A stretch of DNA of 14,760 nucleotides from Deltaproteobacteria bacterium (GCA_019308145.1 JAFDIG010000047.1:1-14760), one strand, 5' to 3'; positions 1-7,651 are shown, counted from the stretch's first letter. Notes: generated from the letters alone by a model not told the origin. Program-made: numbers and translations.

Positions 1-331
1 AAATGACTCAGCTCAAGGGCTTACCCTTGCTGGGCGTAAAAGTTTAGAGATATCAAAAGCTCTTGCTTTAAATCCAACACTATTGTTACTTGATGAGGTT
101 GTAGCAGGGTTAAACCCTTCTGAAGCTGATAAAACAATTAAGCTTATTTTAAAGATTCATGATCAGGGAGTTACAATCTTAATTGTTGAACACATAATGC
201 ATGTTATTATGAATATAAGTGATAGGGTAATCGTTTTAAATTATGGGAAAAAGATTGCTGAGGGAAAACCAGAGGAAGTAGCTAACAATCCCACTGTTAT
301 TAAAGCTTATTTAGGGGAAGAAAAAGCATGA
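1..331 (+). CDS. livG: Branched-chain amino-acid ABC transporter ATP-binding protein LivG, C-terminal part (5' truncated by window)
   Basis: The reading frame is open from base 2, so the gene starts before the window; only about 109 C-terminal residues are seen. Visible are the ABC signature region in the variant form LTLAGRK, followed by LEISKALALNP, the Walker B stretch LLLLDEV, the D-loop AGLNP, and the switch histidine in ILIVEHIM. The AGRK-type signature and DEVVAGLNP are typical of the LivG/BraF branch rather than of LivF. It would be one of two cytoplasmic ATPases energising high-affinity uptake of branched-chain or related amino acids with LivH/LivM permeases and a periplasmic binding protein, presumably encoded upstream. 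The stop codon overlaps the start of the next gene as ATGA, so the two ATPases are translationally coupled. Confidence 0.93.
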   Translation, partial: NDSAQGLTLAGRKSLEISKALALNPTLLLLDEVVAGLNPSEADKTIKLILKIHDQGVTILIVEHIMHVIMNISDRVIVLNYGKKIAEGKPEEVANNPTVIKAYLGEEKA

Positions 332-1038
332 GTTTTTTAGAGGTTAAAAATATAAACGTCTTTTATGGTGAGAGCCAAGTACTATGGGATGTCTCCTTTT
401 ATGTGGAGAAGGGACAATTGGTAACGCTTGTAGGAGCAAATGGGGCGGGAAAAACAACAACCTTAAAAACAATAAGTGGCTTGCTAACTCCACAATCAGG
501 ACAGATTATCTTTTCTGGCGAACCAATACATCTATTACAAGTCCATGAAATTGTAAACAAAGGAATTACACTTATACCAGAAGGAAGACAATTATTCCCT
601 CAAATGACCGTAGAAGAGAATTTGATATCAGGATCATATTTAAAAAGAGCAAAGATAAAAAGAGATAAAAACCTATCAAAAGTATATGAACTATTCCCTG
701 TTCTAAAAGAGAGACGAAAACAGATTGCTGAAACCCTTTCAGGGGGTGAACAACAAATGTTAGCAATTGGAAGAGCTCTTATGCAAGATCCTAATCTTAT
801 TATGTTTGATGAACCAAGCCTTGGTTTATCTCCTATATTGGTGCAGGAGGTTTTTTCCATTATCAAGGAACTTCATGAACAAGGTGCAACGATCCTATTA
901 GTTGAGCAAAATGTAAATCAAGCTCTAAAGATCGCTGATTTTTGTTATGTAATTGAAAATGGCCGCATTGTTATGGAAGGAACAGGCAGCAATCTTGAAG
1001 AAAACCCAAGAATCAGAGAGGCTTTTTTGGGATTATAA
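328..1038 (+). CDS. livF: Branched-chain amino-acid ABC transporter ATP-binding protein LivF
   Basis: A complete 236-aa ABC ATPase, normal length for LivF. Walker A is GANGAGKT at residues 36-43, the Q-loop region PEGRQLFPQMTVEENL at 84-99, the signature LSGGEQQ at 137-143, and Walker B LIMFDEP at 157-163. The H-loop position reads VEQN, with Gln in place of the usual His, which is the normal LivF form. PEGRQLFPQMTVEENL and LLVEQNVNQAL are hallmarks of LivF. It pairs with LivG as the heterodimeric motor of an amino-acid importer at the inner membrane. The ATG overlaps the livG stop by four bases. A 60-bp gap without a clear terminator separates it from the aminotransferase, so read-through into that gene is likely. 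Confidence 0.96.
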   Translation: MSFLEVKNINVFYGESQVLWDVSFYVEKGQLVTLVGANGAGKTTTLKTISGLLTPQSGQIIFSGEPIHLLQVHEIVNKGITLIPEGRQLFPQMTVEENLISGSYLKRAKIKRDKNLSKVYELFPVLKERRKQIAETLSGGEQQMLAIGRALMQDPNLIMFDEPSLGLSPILVQEVFSIIKELHEQGATILLVEQNVNQALKIADFCYVIENGRIVMEGTGSNLEENPRIREAFLGL

Positions 1039-1098
1039 TACACGGTTTTTCTTAAAAGATTAAAGAATAGAAAGTAATTCGGAAAAAAGGAGGTAAAA

Positions 1099-2394
1099 AT
1101 GAATACGACTGAAGAGTTAAAGCAGATGCGGGACAAAAATGTTCCTAAGGCGGTTTTTAATGTTCATACTATGTTTGTTAAAGAGGCAAAAGGTGCGATT
1201 ATTAAGGATGTAGATGGCAAAGAGTATATTGATTTTGCCGGTGGTATTGGTGTTGAAAATGTTGGGCATTGTGCAAAAAAAGTGGTAGATGCTATAAAAT
1301 CCCAAGCAGAGCAATTTATTCACACCTGCTTCCATGTCGTGATGTATGAACCATACATTAAACTTGCAAAAAAGCTCAATGAGGTAACTCCTGGGAATTT
1401 TCCAAAAATGACGATGTTTGCAAATAGTGGAGCAGAAGCTGTGGAAAACGGAATTAAAATCGCCAGGTATTATACTAAACGCCCAGCTGTTATCGCTTTT
1501 GAAAATGCATTCCATGGGAGAACCCTTCTTGCTATGACATTAACAAGTAAAGTAAAACCCTATAAATGGGGATATGGTCCATATGCTCCTGAAGTCTATA
1601 GGATGCCCTTTGCCTATTGTTACCGATGCCCTTATGGAAAGAGCTATCCTGACTGTAACATTAGATGTGCTGATGCTTTAAATGAATTTTTTATCAACTA
1701 CGTAGCAGCTGATCATGTAGCCGCACTAATTGCTGAACCTGTGCAGGGAGAAGGTGGATTTATTGTTCCACCCAAAGAATATTTTAAAAAGATCAAAAAG
1801 ATCTGCGAGGAAAATGGGATTGTTTTTATCATGGATGAAATTCAGTCTGGGATGGGTAGAACAGGCTATCTTTTTGCTTCTGAATATTTTGAGGTTGAAC
1901 CTGATATAATTCTTACCGCAAAATCCTTAGCTGCTGGCATGCCAATAAGTGGTATAACAGGAAAAACAGAGATTATGGATGCTTCACACATTGGAGGCCT
2001 TGGGGGAACCTATGGTGGAAACCCTGTATCTTGTGCAGCTGCTTTAGCAGTATTTGAAACGATTGAAGAAGAAAACCTTTTAGAAAAAGCAAAAAAACTC
2101 GGAGAAGAAGTAAGGCTCGCATTTGATAATCTCAAAAACAAATATGATATTATAGGGGATGTTAGAGGTTTAGGCCCTATGCTTGCCATTGAATTGGTTA
2201 AAGATCGGAAAACCAAGGAGCCAGCAAGTGATGAAGCAAAAAAATTGGTACAAATTGCCAAAGAAAAAGGGCTAATACTTCTCTCTTGCGGGAATTTTGG
2301 AAATGTGATTAGAACACTTATGCCTATATCCATTGAAAGGCCTCAACTTGAAAAAGGATTAGCAATTCTTGATGAGAGCTTAAGCAAGTTATAA
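1099..2394 (+). CDS. Class III PLP-dependent aminotransferase (4-aminobutyrate/ornithine aminotransferase family) with four-cysteine insert
   Basis: A 431-aa fold-type I PLP enzyme. Visible motifs are the phosphate-binding ANSGAEAVE (108-116), FHGRT (138-142), EPVQGEGG (213-220), the cofactor Asp in IMDEIQSG (D246) and the Schiff-base lysine in TAKSLAAG (K275). Length and motifs fit GabT-like omega-aminotransferases; the exact amino donor cannot be told from sequence. Residues 174-190 hold four cysteines (C174, C177, C186, C190) in a CxxC-x8-CxxxC arrangement, a segment I associate with a subset of GABA-type aminotransferases and which could bind a metal or Fe-S centre. AAGGAGG at 1087-1093 sits 5 nt before the ATG. 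Position after livGF suggests a role in catabolism of an imported amino acid. A strong hairpin follows the stop. Confidence 0.92.
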   Translation: MNTTEELKQMRDKNVPKAVFNVHTMFVKEAKGAIIKDVDGKEYIDFAGGIGVENVGHCAKKVVDAIKSQAEQFIHTCFHVVMYEPYIKLAKKLNEVTPGNFPKMTMFANSGAEAVENGIKIARYYTKRPAVIAFENAFHGRTLLAMTLTSKVKPYKWGYGPYAPEVYRMPFAYCYRCPYGKSYPDCNIRCADALNEFFINYVAADHVAALIAEPVQGEGGFIVPPKEYFKKIKKICEENGIVFIMDEIQSGMGRTGYLFASEYFEVEPDIILTAKSLAAGMPISGITGKTEIMDASHIGGLGGTYGGNPVSCAAALAVFETIEEENLLEKAKKLGEEVRLAFDNLKNKYDIIGDVRGLGPMLAIELVKDRKTKEPASDEAKKLVQIAKEKGLILLSCGNFGNVIRTLMPISIERPQLEKGLAILDESLSKL

Positions 2395-2403
2395 AGATAA
2401 TAT

Positions 2404-2442
2404 GTTATTTTCAGGCCGACTTTGTGTTGGCCTGAAAATAAT
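2404..2442 (+). terminator. Hairpin terminator after the aminotransferase gene
   Basis: Arms 2406-2420 and 2426-2440 form a 15-bp stem (one G-T wobble) around the loop TTTGT, extendable by two weaker pairs to 2404/2442. The core AGGCC/GGCCT is GC-rich and begins 9 nt after the stop codon. There is no long T-run 3' of it, only ATTAATCTAT, so efficiency as a purely intrinsic terminator is uncertain; the A-rich/T-rich arms could make it act in both directions. Confidence 0.65.
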
Positions 2443-2465
2443 TAATCTATCTTTCACGAAAAATT

Positions 2466-2494
2466 AACTAAAATATATTAAAGAAATTTTAGTT
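2466..2494 (+). repeat. Second inverted repeat downstream of the aminotransferase
   Basis: AACTAAAAT at 2466-2474 and ATTTTAGTT at 2486-2494 are perfect 9-bp inverted arms with an 11-nt loop, 24 bp after the first hairpin. It is all A/T except one pair, so it may be a weak back-up terminator or chance in an A+T-rich spacer. The rest of 2443-2635 holds the promoter listed next and no gene. Confidence 0.3.
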
Positions 2495-2553
2495 TTAAAA
2501 AGATCTTAAAATGAAATTTTTTATAAAAAATAGCAATTTCAAGTATTCATCTA

Positions 2554-2582
2554 TTGACACTCAAGTCTTAAACTGATAAATT
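2554..2582 (+). promoter_or_regulatory. Sigma70-type promoter for the acyl-CoA synthetase gene
   Basis: A full-consensus -35 TTGACA at 2554-2559 is followed after exactly 17 nt by TAAATT at 2577-2582, preceded by TGA (extended -10 TGn). The predicted start near 2589 leaves a leader of about 47 nt containing GAGGAG at 2622-2627, 8 nt before the ATG. It follows the terminator of the previous gene, so the synthetase is probably its own transcription unit. Confidence 0.55.
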
Positions 2583-2635
2583 TCACCTTTATAAGTAGGA
2601 AAATTAATAAAAATCTGCTATGAGGAGTTTGCTTT

Positions 2636-4183
2636 ATGAATCTTATTGAATCATTTATAAGAGTTGAACGTTATTACCCTGATAAGATTGGGGTCATCTG
2701 TGGTGATCATCGTTTCACCTATAAAGAGTTTGTAAATCGAGTTTTTGCTCTTGCTAATGGATTATTTAAAAAGGGAATAAGAAAGGGGGATCGCATAGCA
2801 ATATTGCATCAAAATTGCCATTATTTTTTAGAGGCTTATTATGCCACAGTATTGATAGGTGCTATCATCTGTCCTTTAAATTATCGTCTTTCAGCCAGGG
2901 AGATCTCTTTTATTCTTGAAGATACTGAAGCAAAACTTATGATATCTCAACCCCGCTTTTTCCCTGTGGTTGAAGAAAGTCTTAATAGGCTTAAACGACC
3001 TTTAGAGATATGCTGGACAGAAAAAGAAAAACCTCCTGAAGGACAAAAAGGTATTGAAACATTAATGGATGAATTTTCTGGCAAACCACCTAAAGTTGAG
3101 ATTTCAGAGGATGATATTGCTCAACTTTATTATACAAGTGGAACAACAGGTAGGCAAAAAGGGGTTATGTTAACCCATAAAAATGTTTCTTCTCATGCTC
3201 TTGGCACCATTGCAGAACTAAAAATGACTGATGAAGATATCTGGATTCATGTTGCTCCTATGTTTCATTTAGCTGATGCCTGGGCAACCTGGGCAGTAAC
3301 TTGGGTAGGGGGAACCCATGTGATGAATCCAGAGTTTGAACCCAGATCTGTAATGGATTTGATGGAAAAAGAGAAGGTAACTTTAACAAATATGATTCCC
3401 ACCATGTTGAACATGATGGTTAATGATCCAACAATAAAAGAACATGATTTTTCCTCCTTAAGGGTGATGTTAAGTGGTGGAGCTCCTATTGCTCCTGAAG
3501 TTGTAAGAAAAATAATGGATGCTTTTAGATGTGATTATATCCAAACCTATGGCATGACTGAAACCTGTCCTTATCTGACTATGTCGATCTTAAAGGATTA
3601 TTTAAAATCACGATCTAATGAAGAACAGTTTCGTTTTAAAGCAGCCACAGGGAGACCTGTTATGTTTGTTCAGCTTAAAGTTGTTAAAGATGATGGAACA
3701 GAGGTAGCATGGGATAATAAGGAGGTTGGAGAGATCATTGTTAAAGGGGATAGTGTTACACCTGGCTATTGGCACTTGCCTGAAGAAACAGAAAAAGCAT
3801 TTAAAGATGGTTGGCTTTACACTGGGGATTTGGCAGTCGTGGATGAGGAAGGTTATGTTAATATCGTTGACCGAAAAAAGGATATGATCGTAACAGGGGG
3901 AGAAAATGTCTATTCAACTGAGGTAGAAAACGTGTTGTATGAACATCCAGCTATCTTGGAAGCAGCAGTAATTGGCATTCCTGATGAAAAATGGGGTGAA
4001 GCTGTACATGCTTGTGTAGTTTTAAAAGAGGGAAAAAAGGCAACGGCTCAAGAAATCATCGACTTTTGCAAAAAGAACCTTGCTCGTTACAAGGCACCTA
4101 AATCAGTAGAGTTTTTGCCATCATTACCAAAAACTGGTTCTGGCAAGATCTATAAAAAAGGTCTTAGAGATAAGTATCTATAA
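2636..4183 (+). CDS. AMP-forming acyl-CoA synthetase (long/medium-chain fatty-acid--CoA ligase family)
   Basis: A complete 515-aa adenylate-forming enzyme (ANL superfamily). Core motifs appear in order: YTSGTTGRQKG (166-176, P-loop A3), QTYGMTE (303-309, A5), YTGD (395-398, A7), DRKKDMIVTGGENVYSTEVE (412-431, A8 hinge) and PKTGSGKIYKK (498-508) with the catalytic lysine K504. It activates a carboxylic acid with ATP to the acyl-adenylate and then the CoA thioester in the cytoplasm. The length and the TGGENVYSTEVE hinge fit the medium/long-chain ligase group; the real substrate could be a fatty acid, an aromatic acid, or a branched acid derived from amino acids given the livGF-aminotransferase neighbourhood. 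No transmembrane or signal segment is seen. Confidence 0.93.
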   Translation: MNLIESFIRVERYYPDKIGVICGDHRFTYKEFVNRVFALANGLFKKGIRKGDRIAILHQNCHYFLEAYYATVLIGAIICPLNYRLSAREISFILEDTEAKLMISQPRFFPVVEESLNRLKRPLEICWTEKEKPPEGQKGIETLMDEFSGKPPKVEISEDDIAQLYYTSGTTGRQKGVMLTHKNVSSHALGTIAELKMTDEDIWIHVAPMFHLADAWATWAVTWVGGTHVMNPEFEPRSVMDLMEKEKVTLTNMIPTMLNMMVNDPTIKEHDFSSLRVMLSGGAPIAPEVVRKIMDAFRCDYIQTYGMTETCPYLTMSILKDYLKSRSNEEQFRFKAATGRPVMFVQLKVVKDDGTEVAWDNKEVGEIIVKGDSVTPGYWHLPEETEKAFKDGWLYTGDLAVVDEEGYVNIVDRKKDMIVTGGENVYSTEVENVLYEHPAILEAAVIGIPDEKWGEAVHACVVLKEGKKATAQEIIDFCKKNLARYKAPKSVEFLPSLPKTGSGKIYKKGLRDKYL

Positions 4184-4201
4184 TAAGATGATACTTGTCT
4201 T
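4167..4201 (+). terminator. Probable terminator overlapping the stop codon of the acyl-CoA synthetase gene
   Basis: Arms 4167-4178 and 4190-4201 pair over 12 positions (core GATAAGTATC with GATACTTGTC, including G-T wobbles) around an 11-nt loop that holds the TAA stop. It is followed by ACTTGTTTTATG, a modest T-rich tail. Confidence 0.4.
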
Positions 4202-4561
4202 ACTTGTTTTATGTTATCTTTTGCCAAAGCTATCACTAACCAATTAATAATTTAAACATAGCAACTAATTTTTTTATTTAAAAAAATTTTTAGCTTTTTT
4301 TAACAGAGATAAACAAAATTAAAATCATTGTACAGGTAACATAGCATTACAAGATATTATTAGATCCTATCTTTATTCTCCTTATGAGTATTTTATCTTA
4401 TTTATTTAAATTAAATGATCACAGAAAATCTTAACCCCTACCATTTATATAAAATAACCCTTTTTTTTCTTAATTTCGTATTCCTTTGATTAATAAAGAG
4501 TATTTAAGATTGATTTAACAAATAAAAGCACGAGAATAAATATGCAGAGTAGGAGGGTAAA
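4202..4561. other. Long A+T-rich intergenic region, no gene recognised
   Basis: About 360 bp with no credible coding frame, tRNA or conserved RNA that I can recognise. It contains an A/T palindrome at 4267-4288 (nine-base AATTTTTTT and its complement around ATTT) followed by another T7 run at 4295-4301. There is also a C-tract/T-tract segment at 4435-4470 with two AACCC blocks followed by T8. AGGAGGG at 4551-4557 is the ribosome-binding site of the next gene. No promoter of good quality was found, although one must lie here if the terminator upstream works. Confidence 0.5.
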
Positions 4562-5845
4562 GTGAAAAACCAAGAAAAAGAGCTAAAAATTCAAATTTCT
4601 AAAGAAGTGGATAATCAAAAGGACGAGATCTTTAAAACCATTCAAAAGCTCATTAGAATACCAAGTGTTACTGGCGATGAAGGAGAAGCTCAAGAATTTA
4701 TTTTTAAGCTTTACCTCTCCTTAGGTCTTGATGTCAAAAAGTTGATCCCTAAAAAAGAAGAATTAATTCAACATCAAGCATATGTTGAAACTGGGCTACC
4801 TTATAATGAATCAAGGCCAAATATTATTGGTATCTTACCAGGAGTGGGTAATGGGAGATCTCTTATACTAAATGGCCATATAGATGTTGTACCACCTGAT
4901 CCAATTGAAACCTGGGATGAAGATGGACCATGGAGCGGGAAAATAATAGGCAATCGCCTCTATGGTAGGGGAGCAGCTGATATGAAAAGTGGCCTTATTG
5001 CAAATTTTTTTGCTCTCAAAACGATCCTAAATTTAAACTTACAACCAAAGGGCAAAATTATCTTAGAGAGTGTTATTGAAGAGGAAGCAGGAGGCTCTGA
5101 AGGGACTCTTGCACTCTTTTTAGCTGGATATAAAGCTGATCTGATGATTACACCAGAACCATTTGAACTTAAGGTTATTACAGCACATCCTGGAATAAAC
5201 TATTTCAGAGTCACGGTATTAGGCAAAACTGCACATGCAGCTCAATCTCATAAAGGAATAAATGCAATAGGAAAATTGAGTAAGATATATGAACGATTAA
5301 CAAAACTCGATAAAGAGAGAGCTAAAAGAAATCGTTATGAATTCTTTGAAAAATTGACAGGTCGTTCTTGCAATCTAAATATAGGCACTTTTCATGCTGG
5401 CAATTGGGCATCAACTGTTGCTGGAAGTGCTACTCTTGAAGCAAGGATATCTTATCTTCCTTACGAAACAGAAGAAGGGATTAAAAAAGAGGTTAGAAAC
5501 GCAATAGATGAAGTCGTTTCTAAAGATAGTTGGCTTAAAGAACATCCTCCAATAATTGAATGGTATGGATGGAGAGCTCTCCCATGGGTGCAGGATCATA
5601 ATGCTTTTGGTGTAAAGCAATTCTTAAAAACTGCTTCAGAAGTACTTTCTCAAAAAGTGGATGTGGCAGCATGTACATGTGGCCTTGATGCACGTTTTGG
5701 CTCATATTTTGGAGTTCCTTCTTTAGTTTTTGGACCAAAAGGAGGATTGCTTCATTCTTCTAATGAATATGTTGAATTGGATTCGGTGATCAAGACCATT
5801 AAGGTTTTAGCTACATTTATCGTTAATTGGTGCAAAGTAAGCTAA
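4562..5845 (+). CDS. M20 family zinc metallopeptidase/deacylase (ArgE/DapE/ACY1-like)
   Basis: A 427-aa cytoplasmic enzyme starting at GTG, chosen because AGGAGGG lies 5 nt upstream. Two-zinc M20 ligands are visible: H106 and D108 in NGHIDVVPP, bridging D140 in GRGAADMKSG, the catalytic base and ligand pair E174-E175 in IEEEAGGSEG, E199 in TPEP, and H398 in GGLLHSSNE near the C-terminus. The inserted dimerisation domain starts near HPGINYFRVTVLGKTAHAA (209-227). The family hydrolyses N-acyl amino acids or dipeptides (acetylornithine deacetylase, succinyl-diaminopimelate desuccinylase, acylases). The motifs do not decide between these. No arg or lys biosynthesis gene is adjacent, so a catabolic N-acyl amino-acid or peptide hydrolase fits the context equally well. 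Confidence 0.9.
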   Translation: MKNQEKELKIQISKEVDNQKDEIFKTIQKLIRIPSVTGDEGEAQEFIFKLYLSLGLDVKKLIPKKEELIQHQAYVETGLPYNESRPNIIGILPGVGNGRSLILNGHIDVVPPDPIETWDEDGPWSGKIIGNRLYGRGAADMKSGLIANFFALKTILNLNLQPKGKIILESVIEEEAGGSEGTLALFLAGYKADLMITPEPFELKVITAHPGINYFRVTVLGKTAHAAQSHKGINAIGKLSKIYERLTKLDKERAKRNRYEFFEKLTGRSCNLNIGTFHAGNWASTVAGSATLEARISYLPYETEEGIKKEVRNAIDEVVSKDSWLKEHPPIIEWYGWRALPWVQDHNAFGVKQFLKTASEVLSQKVDVAACTCGLDARFGSYFGVPSLVFGPKGGLLHSSNEYVELDSVIKTIKVLATFIVNWCKVS

Positions 5846-5977
5846 GTATAAATTTATTTAATGAAAATAACTATTTTCACTTGTAAATAAAAATATTAAA
5901 CATAATATCGAGTTTTAAACTGCTTTATTATAAAACCTTATCATAAAAATGATTCTAAAGTTAATCTATCCTTATCC

Positions 5978-6002
5978 TTTATACCAAACTTTTTGGTATG
6001 AA
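5978..6002. repeat. Inverted repeat between the M20 gene and the nitroreductase
   Basis: ATACCAAA at 5981-5988 and TTTGGTAT at 5992-5999 are perfect 8-bp arms with a 3-nt loop, extendable by about three weaker pairs. It lies 50 bp before the nitroreductase start and more than 130 bp after the M20 stop. It could be a terminator (T-rich but interrupted tail AAAATTTTATT) or an operator for the nitroreductase; the sequence does not decide. A weak promoter-like pair TTGTAA (5881-5886) and TAATAT (5903-5908) lies further upstream. Confidence 0.4.
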
Positions 6003-6052
6003 AATTTTATTAAAAATAGACTTTATTTTATAGGATAAAAGGTACAACAAAA

Positions 6053-6775
6053 ATGAATAAAGGCAAAAAATATCATGATGATACAAAATATGTAAGAGAA
6101 AAAATGAAATCAAGGTTTCTTGATTGGTCAAAAAAACCAAAAGATTTTAAACAGTATCTACATCCTTTAAAAGTAATCCCATTAAAAAAAACAAAGTTAG
6201 GAGGTCCACCTATTTTTGACATTATGGCTAAAAGACGTTCGATAAGAGATTACTCTATAACTCCTATAAGTTATGAGGAATTATCAACTCTTATATGGAG
6301 TGTTTCAGGTATTACAGGAAAATATGGAGATCATTTTTTTAGAACAACTCCCTCTGCTGGGGGTTTATATCCAGTTGAAATCTATATCATGGTAAACAGG
6401 GTAAAAGAGCTTGAAAAAGGACTTTATCATGTAGATGTTAAGGAAAATCAACTTGAAATGATAAAAAAAGGAAGTTTTGGCAAATTGTTGTCCCGTGCTG
6501 CTTTAGACCAAGAACTTATTGAGAGATCTGCTGTTTCCTTCATCTTTACCGCTATCTTTGAACGATCTATATGGAAATATGAAGATAGGGCTTTTAGATA
6601 TATCTATATGGATGCTGGTCATATAGGACAAAATCTCTACTTAGCTGCTACTGCTTTAGGATTAGGATGCTGCACAATAGGTGCATTTTTTGATGATGAG
6701 GTAAATGATATTTTAAGTATAGAAAAAGAAAAGGAGATCGCAATATATTTAGCTGCGATTGGAAAATATAGATAG
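6053..6775 (+). CDS. Nitroreductase-family FMN oxidoreductase, SagB/ThcOx-like
   Basis: A 240-aa protein with the FMN nitroreductase fold. Diagnostic pieces are RRSIRDY (61-67, FMN phosphate contacts), TTPSAGGLYPVE (98-109), a signature of the SagB-type dehydrogenase branch, and YMDAGHIGQNLYLAATALGL (185-204) followed by GCCTIGAF. The SagB branch includes azoline dehydrogenases of modified-peptide clusters, but stand-alone copies are common in anaerobes with unknown substrates, and no YcaO or precursor peptide lies nearby, so I make no thiazole claim. No signal peptide. The ribosome-binding site is weak (AAAGGT at 6039-6044). It is convergent with the PIN-domain gene, only 5 bp away, sharing a terminator. 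Confidence 0.88.
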   Translation: MNKGKKYHDDTKYVREKMKSRFLDWSKKPKDFKQYLHPLKVIPLKKTKLGGPPIFDIMAKRRSIRDYSITPISYEELSTLIWSVSGITGKYGDHFFRTTPSAGGLYPVEIYIMVNRVKELEKGLYHVDVKENQLEMIKKGSFGKLLSRAALDQELIERSAVSFIFTAIFERSIWKYEDRAFRYIYMDAGHIGQNLYLAATALGLGCCTIGAFFDDEVNDILSIEKEKEIAIYLAAIGKYR

Positions 6776-6790
6776 ACTTTCTATCTTTTT
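6770..6790. terminator. Compact terminator built from the two convergent stop codons
   Basis: AGATAGA (6770-6776) and TCTATCT (6780-6786) are perfect 7-bp arms around CTT, followed on the plus strand by TTTT. The left arm contains the TAG stop of the nitroreductase (6773-6775) and the right arm the TAG stop of the minus-strand PIN gene (6781-6783). On the minus strand the hairpin is followed by ATATTTTCC, so it could serve both directions. Confidence 0.6.
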
Positions 6791-7335
6791 ATATTTGCAA
6801 ATTCATTTTTTGCAATATCTATAACCTTCTTAGAATATCTGCCAATTGTAATCAATTTATTAAAAGCAGTGTGAGCTTTTTCCAAAGAGATAATATCCCA
6901 TTTTAGAAGAAAGATAGGGATTAAAAGGGCGTTTAAGTGAGGAATTTTAAATTTCCGACAAAGTGAAACACCTTTTTTATCATCTATAAGAATACAGTCT
7001 GCTTTTATTTGATAAAAGAGTTCTATAACTTCTTTTTCTCCTCCAGAAAGTTTATTATACGATAAAGAATTCGAAGGATTTAAATAAAGATTTATCTTTT
7101 TTGAATCAAAGATCCTCTTTAGAATAGTCCCATCAGATGAAGATTTACTTGTAGATTCCTTAAACACAACTTCAGGGACATAAATATTATTATTTTCACA
7201 AAATGGAATAATAAGAGAGGCTTTTGTAAGAAGAATAAGAGAAGATGTATCTGCTACAACTTTAAGAGGAAAGAAAAAAGAAGAGAGGACCCTTGAACGC
7301 TGGATCCTCATCTCTTGATGATCATGCCCTTGCAC
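6781..7335 (-). CDS. PIN-domain protein, DUF3368-like (putative ribonuclease), translationally coupled
   Basis: A 184-aa protein. The PIN core starts at about residue 26 with VVADTSSLILL (acidic D29), then VPEVVFKES (E60), SGGEKEVIEL (E100) and ILIDDKKG (D118/D119), followed by a DUF3368-like end with HTAFNKLITIGRYSKKVI. These acidic residues would bind Mg2+ for RNA cleavage, as in VapC-like toxins and related nucleases. I choose the GTG at 7335 because AAAAGGAG (7348-7341) lies 5 nt upstream; this gives an unusual 25-residue N-terminal extension and a 14-nt overlap with the preceding gene. An ATG at 7311 is the alternative. No recognisable antitoxin is adjacent: the upstream partner is a cysteine-rich protein, so a toxin role is not supported by context. 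Confidence 0.8.
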   Translation of the reverse strand: MQGHDHQEMRIQRSRVLSSFFFPLKVVADTSSLILLTKASLIIPFCENNNIYVPEVVFKESTSKSSSDGTILKRIFDSKKINLYLNPSNSLSYNKLSGGEKEVIELFYQIKADCILIDDKKGVSLCRKFKIPHLNALLIPIFLLKWDIISLEKAHTAFNKLITIGRYSKKVIDIAKNEFANIKR

Positions 7336-7609
7336 CCATACTCCTTTTAGATGCTTTAAGTGGATTAAGCTTAATCTCTTTGCTTTCGATCCTTACCTTT
7401 TTATGTGTAGCAAAGTTACAAACACCATTTTTCCACTTCTTAGAAGGATCAAATACCGTGCTGCAATACTTGCCGGCCGGAAAACTAACAATTCTATCAC
7501 AACCTTCACACTCAGGAACAATAGGATAACATTGTCCACCATTAAAAGTACAACCCTTTTTTGTCATAAATATACAGTTAGTCCCCGGCCGAATTGTTTT
7601 GCACTCCAT
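7322..7609 (-). CDS. PxxKW-family cysteine-rich protein
   Basis: A 95-aa protein with eight cysteines in its first 64 residues (C3, C12, C20, C27, C34, C37, C49, C64), including CEGC at 34-37. The signature PSKKW at 55-59 identifies the PxxKW cysteine-rich family, known to me mainly from sulfate-reducing and related bacteria, with no established function. The cysteine pattern suggests metal, Fe-S or disulfide chemistry. No signal peptide is present, so it should be cytoplasmic. The last 30 residues are basic and cysteine-free. The minus-strand leader carries AAAGGGGG before the ATG and, further up, a CRP/HcpR-like palindrome and a terminator. Its end overlaps the PIN gene by 14 nt. Confidence 0.82.
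   Translation of the reverse strand: MECKTIRPGTNCIFMTKKGCTFNGGQCYPIVPECEGCDRIVSFPAGKYCSTVFDPSKKWKNGVCNFATHKKVRIESKEIKLNPLKASKRSMGARA
7341..7348 (-). promoter_or_regulatory. Ribosome-binding site deciding the GTG start of the PIN gene
   Basis: On the minus strand AAAAGGAG ends 5 nt before GTG at 7335. It lies inside the 3' end of the cysteine-rich gene, so ribosomes finishing that gene pass directly over it. This supports the GTG start and translational coupling. Confidence 0.6.
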
Positions 7610-7633
7610 TTTAATCGCCCCCTTTCATTTTTA

Positions 7634-7651
7634 TTGTGAAACAATTCACTT
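7634..7651. promoter_or_regulatory. CRP/FNR-superfamily (HcpR-like) palindrome upstream of the PxxKW gene
   Basis: TTGTGA (7634-7639), six bases AACAAT, then TCACTT (7646-7651): a dyad with five perfect pairs, matching the TTGTGA-N6-TCACAA type site of CRP and of the HcpR regulators described in sulfate reducers. It is 24 bp upstream of the ATG at 7609. A single site match in A+T-rich DNA is only moderate evidence. Confidence 0.4.

Noticed and set aside
4202..4561. A small RNA or short gene in the long gap before the M20 gene
   Set aside because: No frame with a ribosome-binding site, no stable GC-containing hairpin and no recognisable RNA motif; only A/T palindromes expected in such composition.
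6053..6775. SagB-type oxidoreductase as part of a thiazole/oxazole-modified peptide cluster
   Set aside because: No YcaO cyclodehydratase, E1-like protein, precursor peptide or exporter is present nearby; stand-alone SagB-like nitroreductases are common.
6781..7335. Classical VapBC-type toxin-antitoxin module
   Set aside because: No antitoxin-like small DNA-binding or UPF0175 protein is adjacent; the only coupled neighbour is the PxxKW cysteine-rich protein.
7293..7639. Plus-strand reading frames opposite the PxxKW and PIN genes
   Set aside because: They have no ribosome-binding sites or recognisable domains and are the complement of well-supported minus-strand genes; the same holds for the antisense frames in livF, the aminotransferase, the M20 gene, the rhodanese and the cytochrome.
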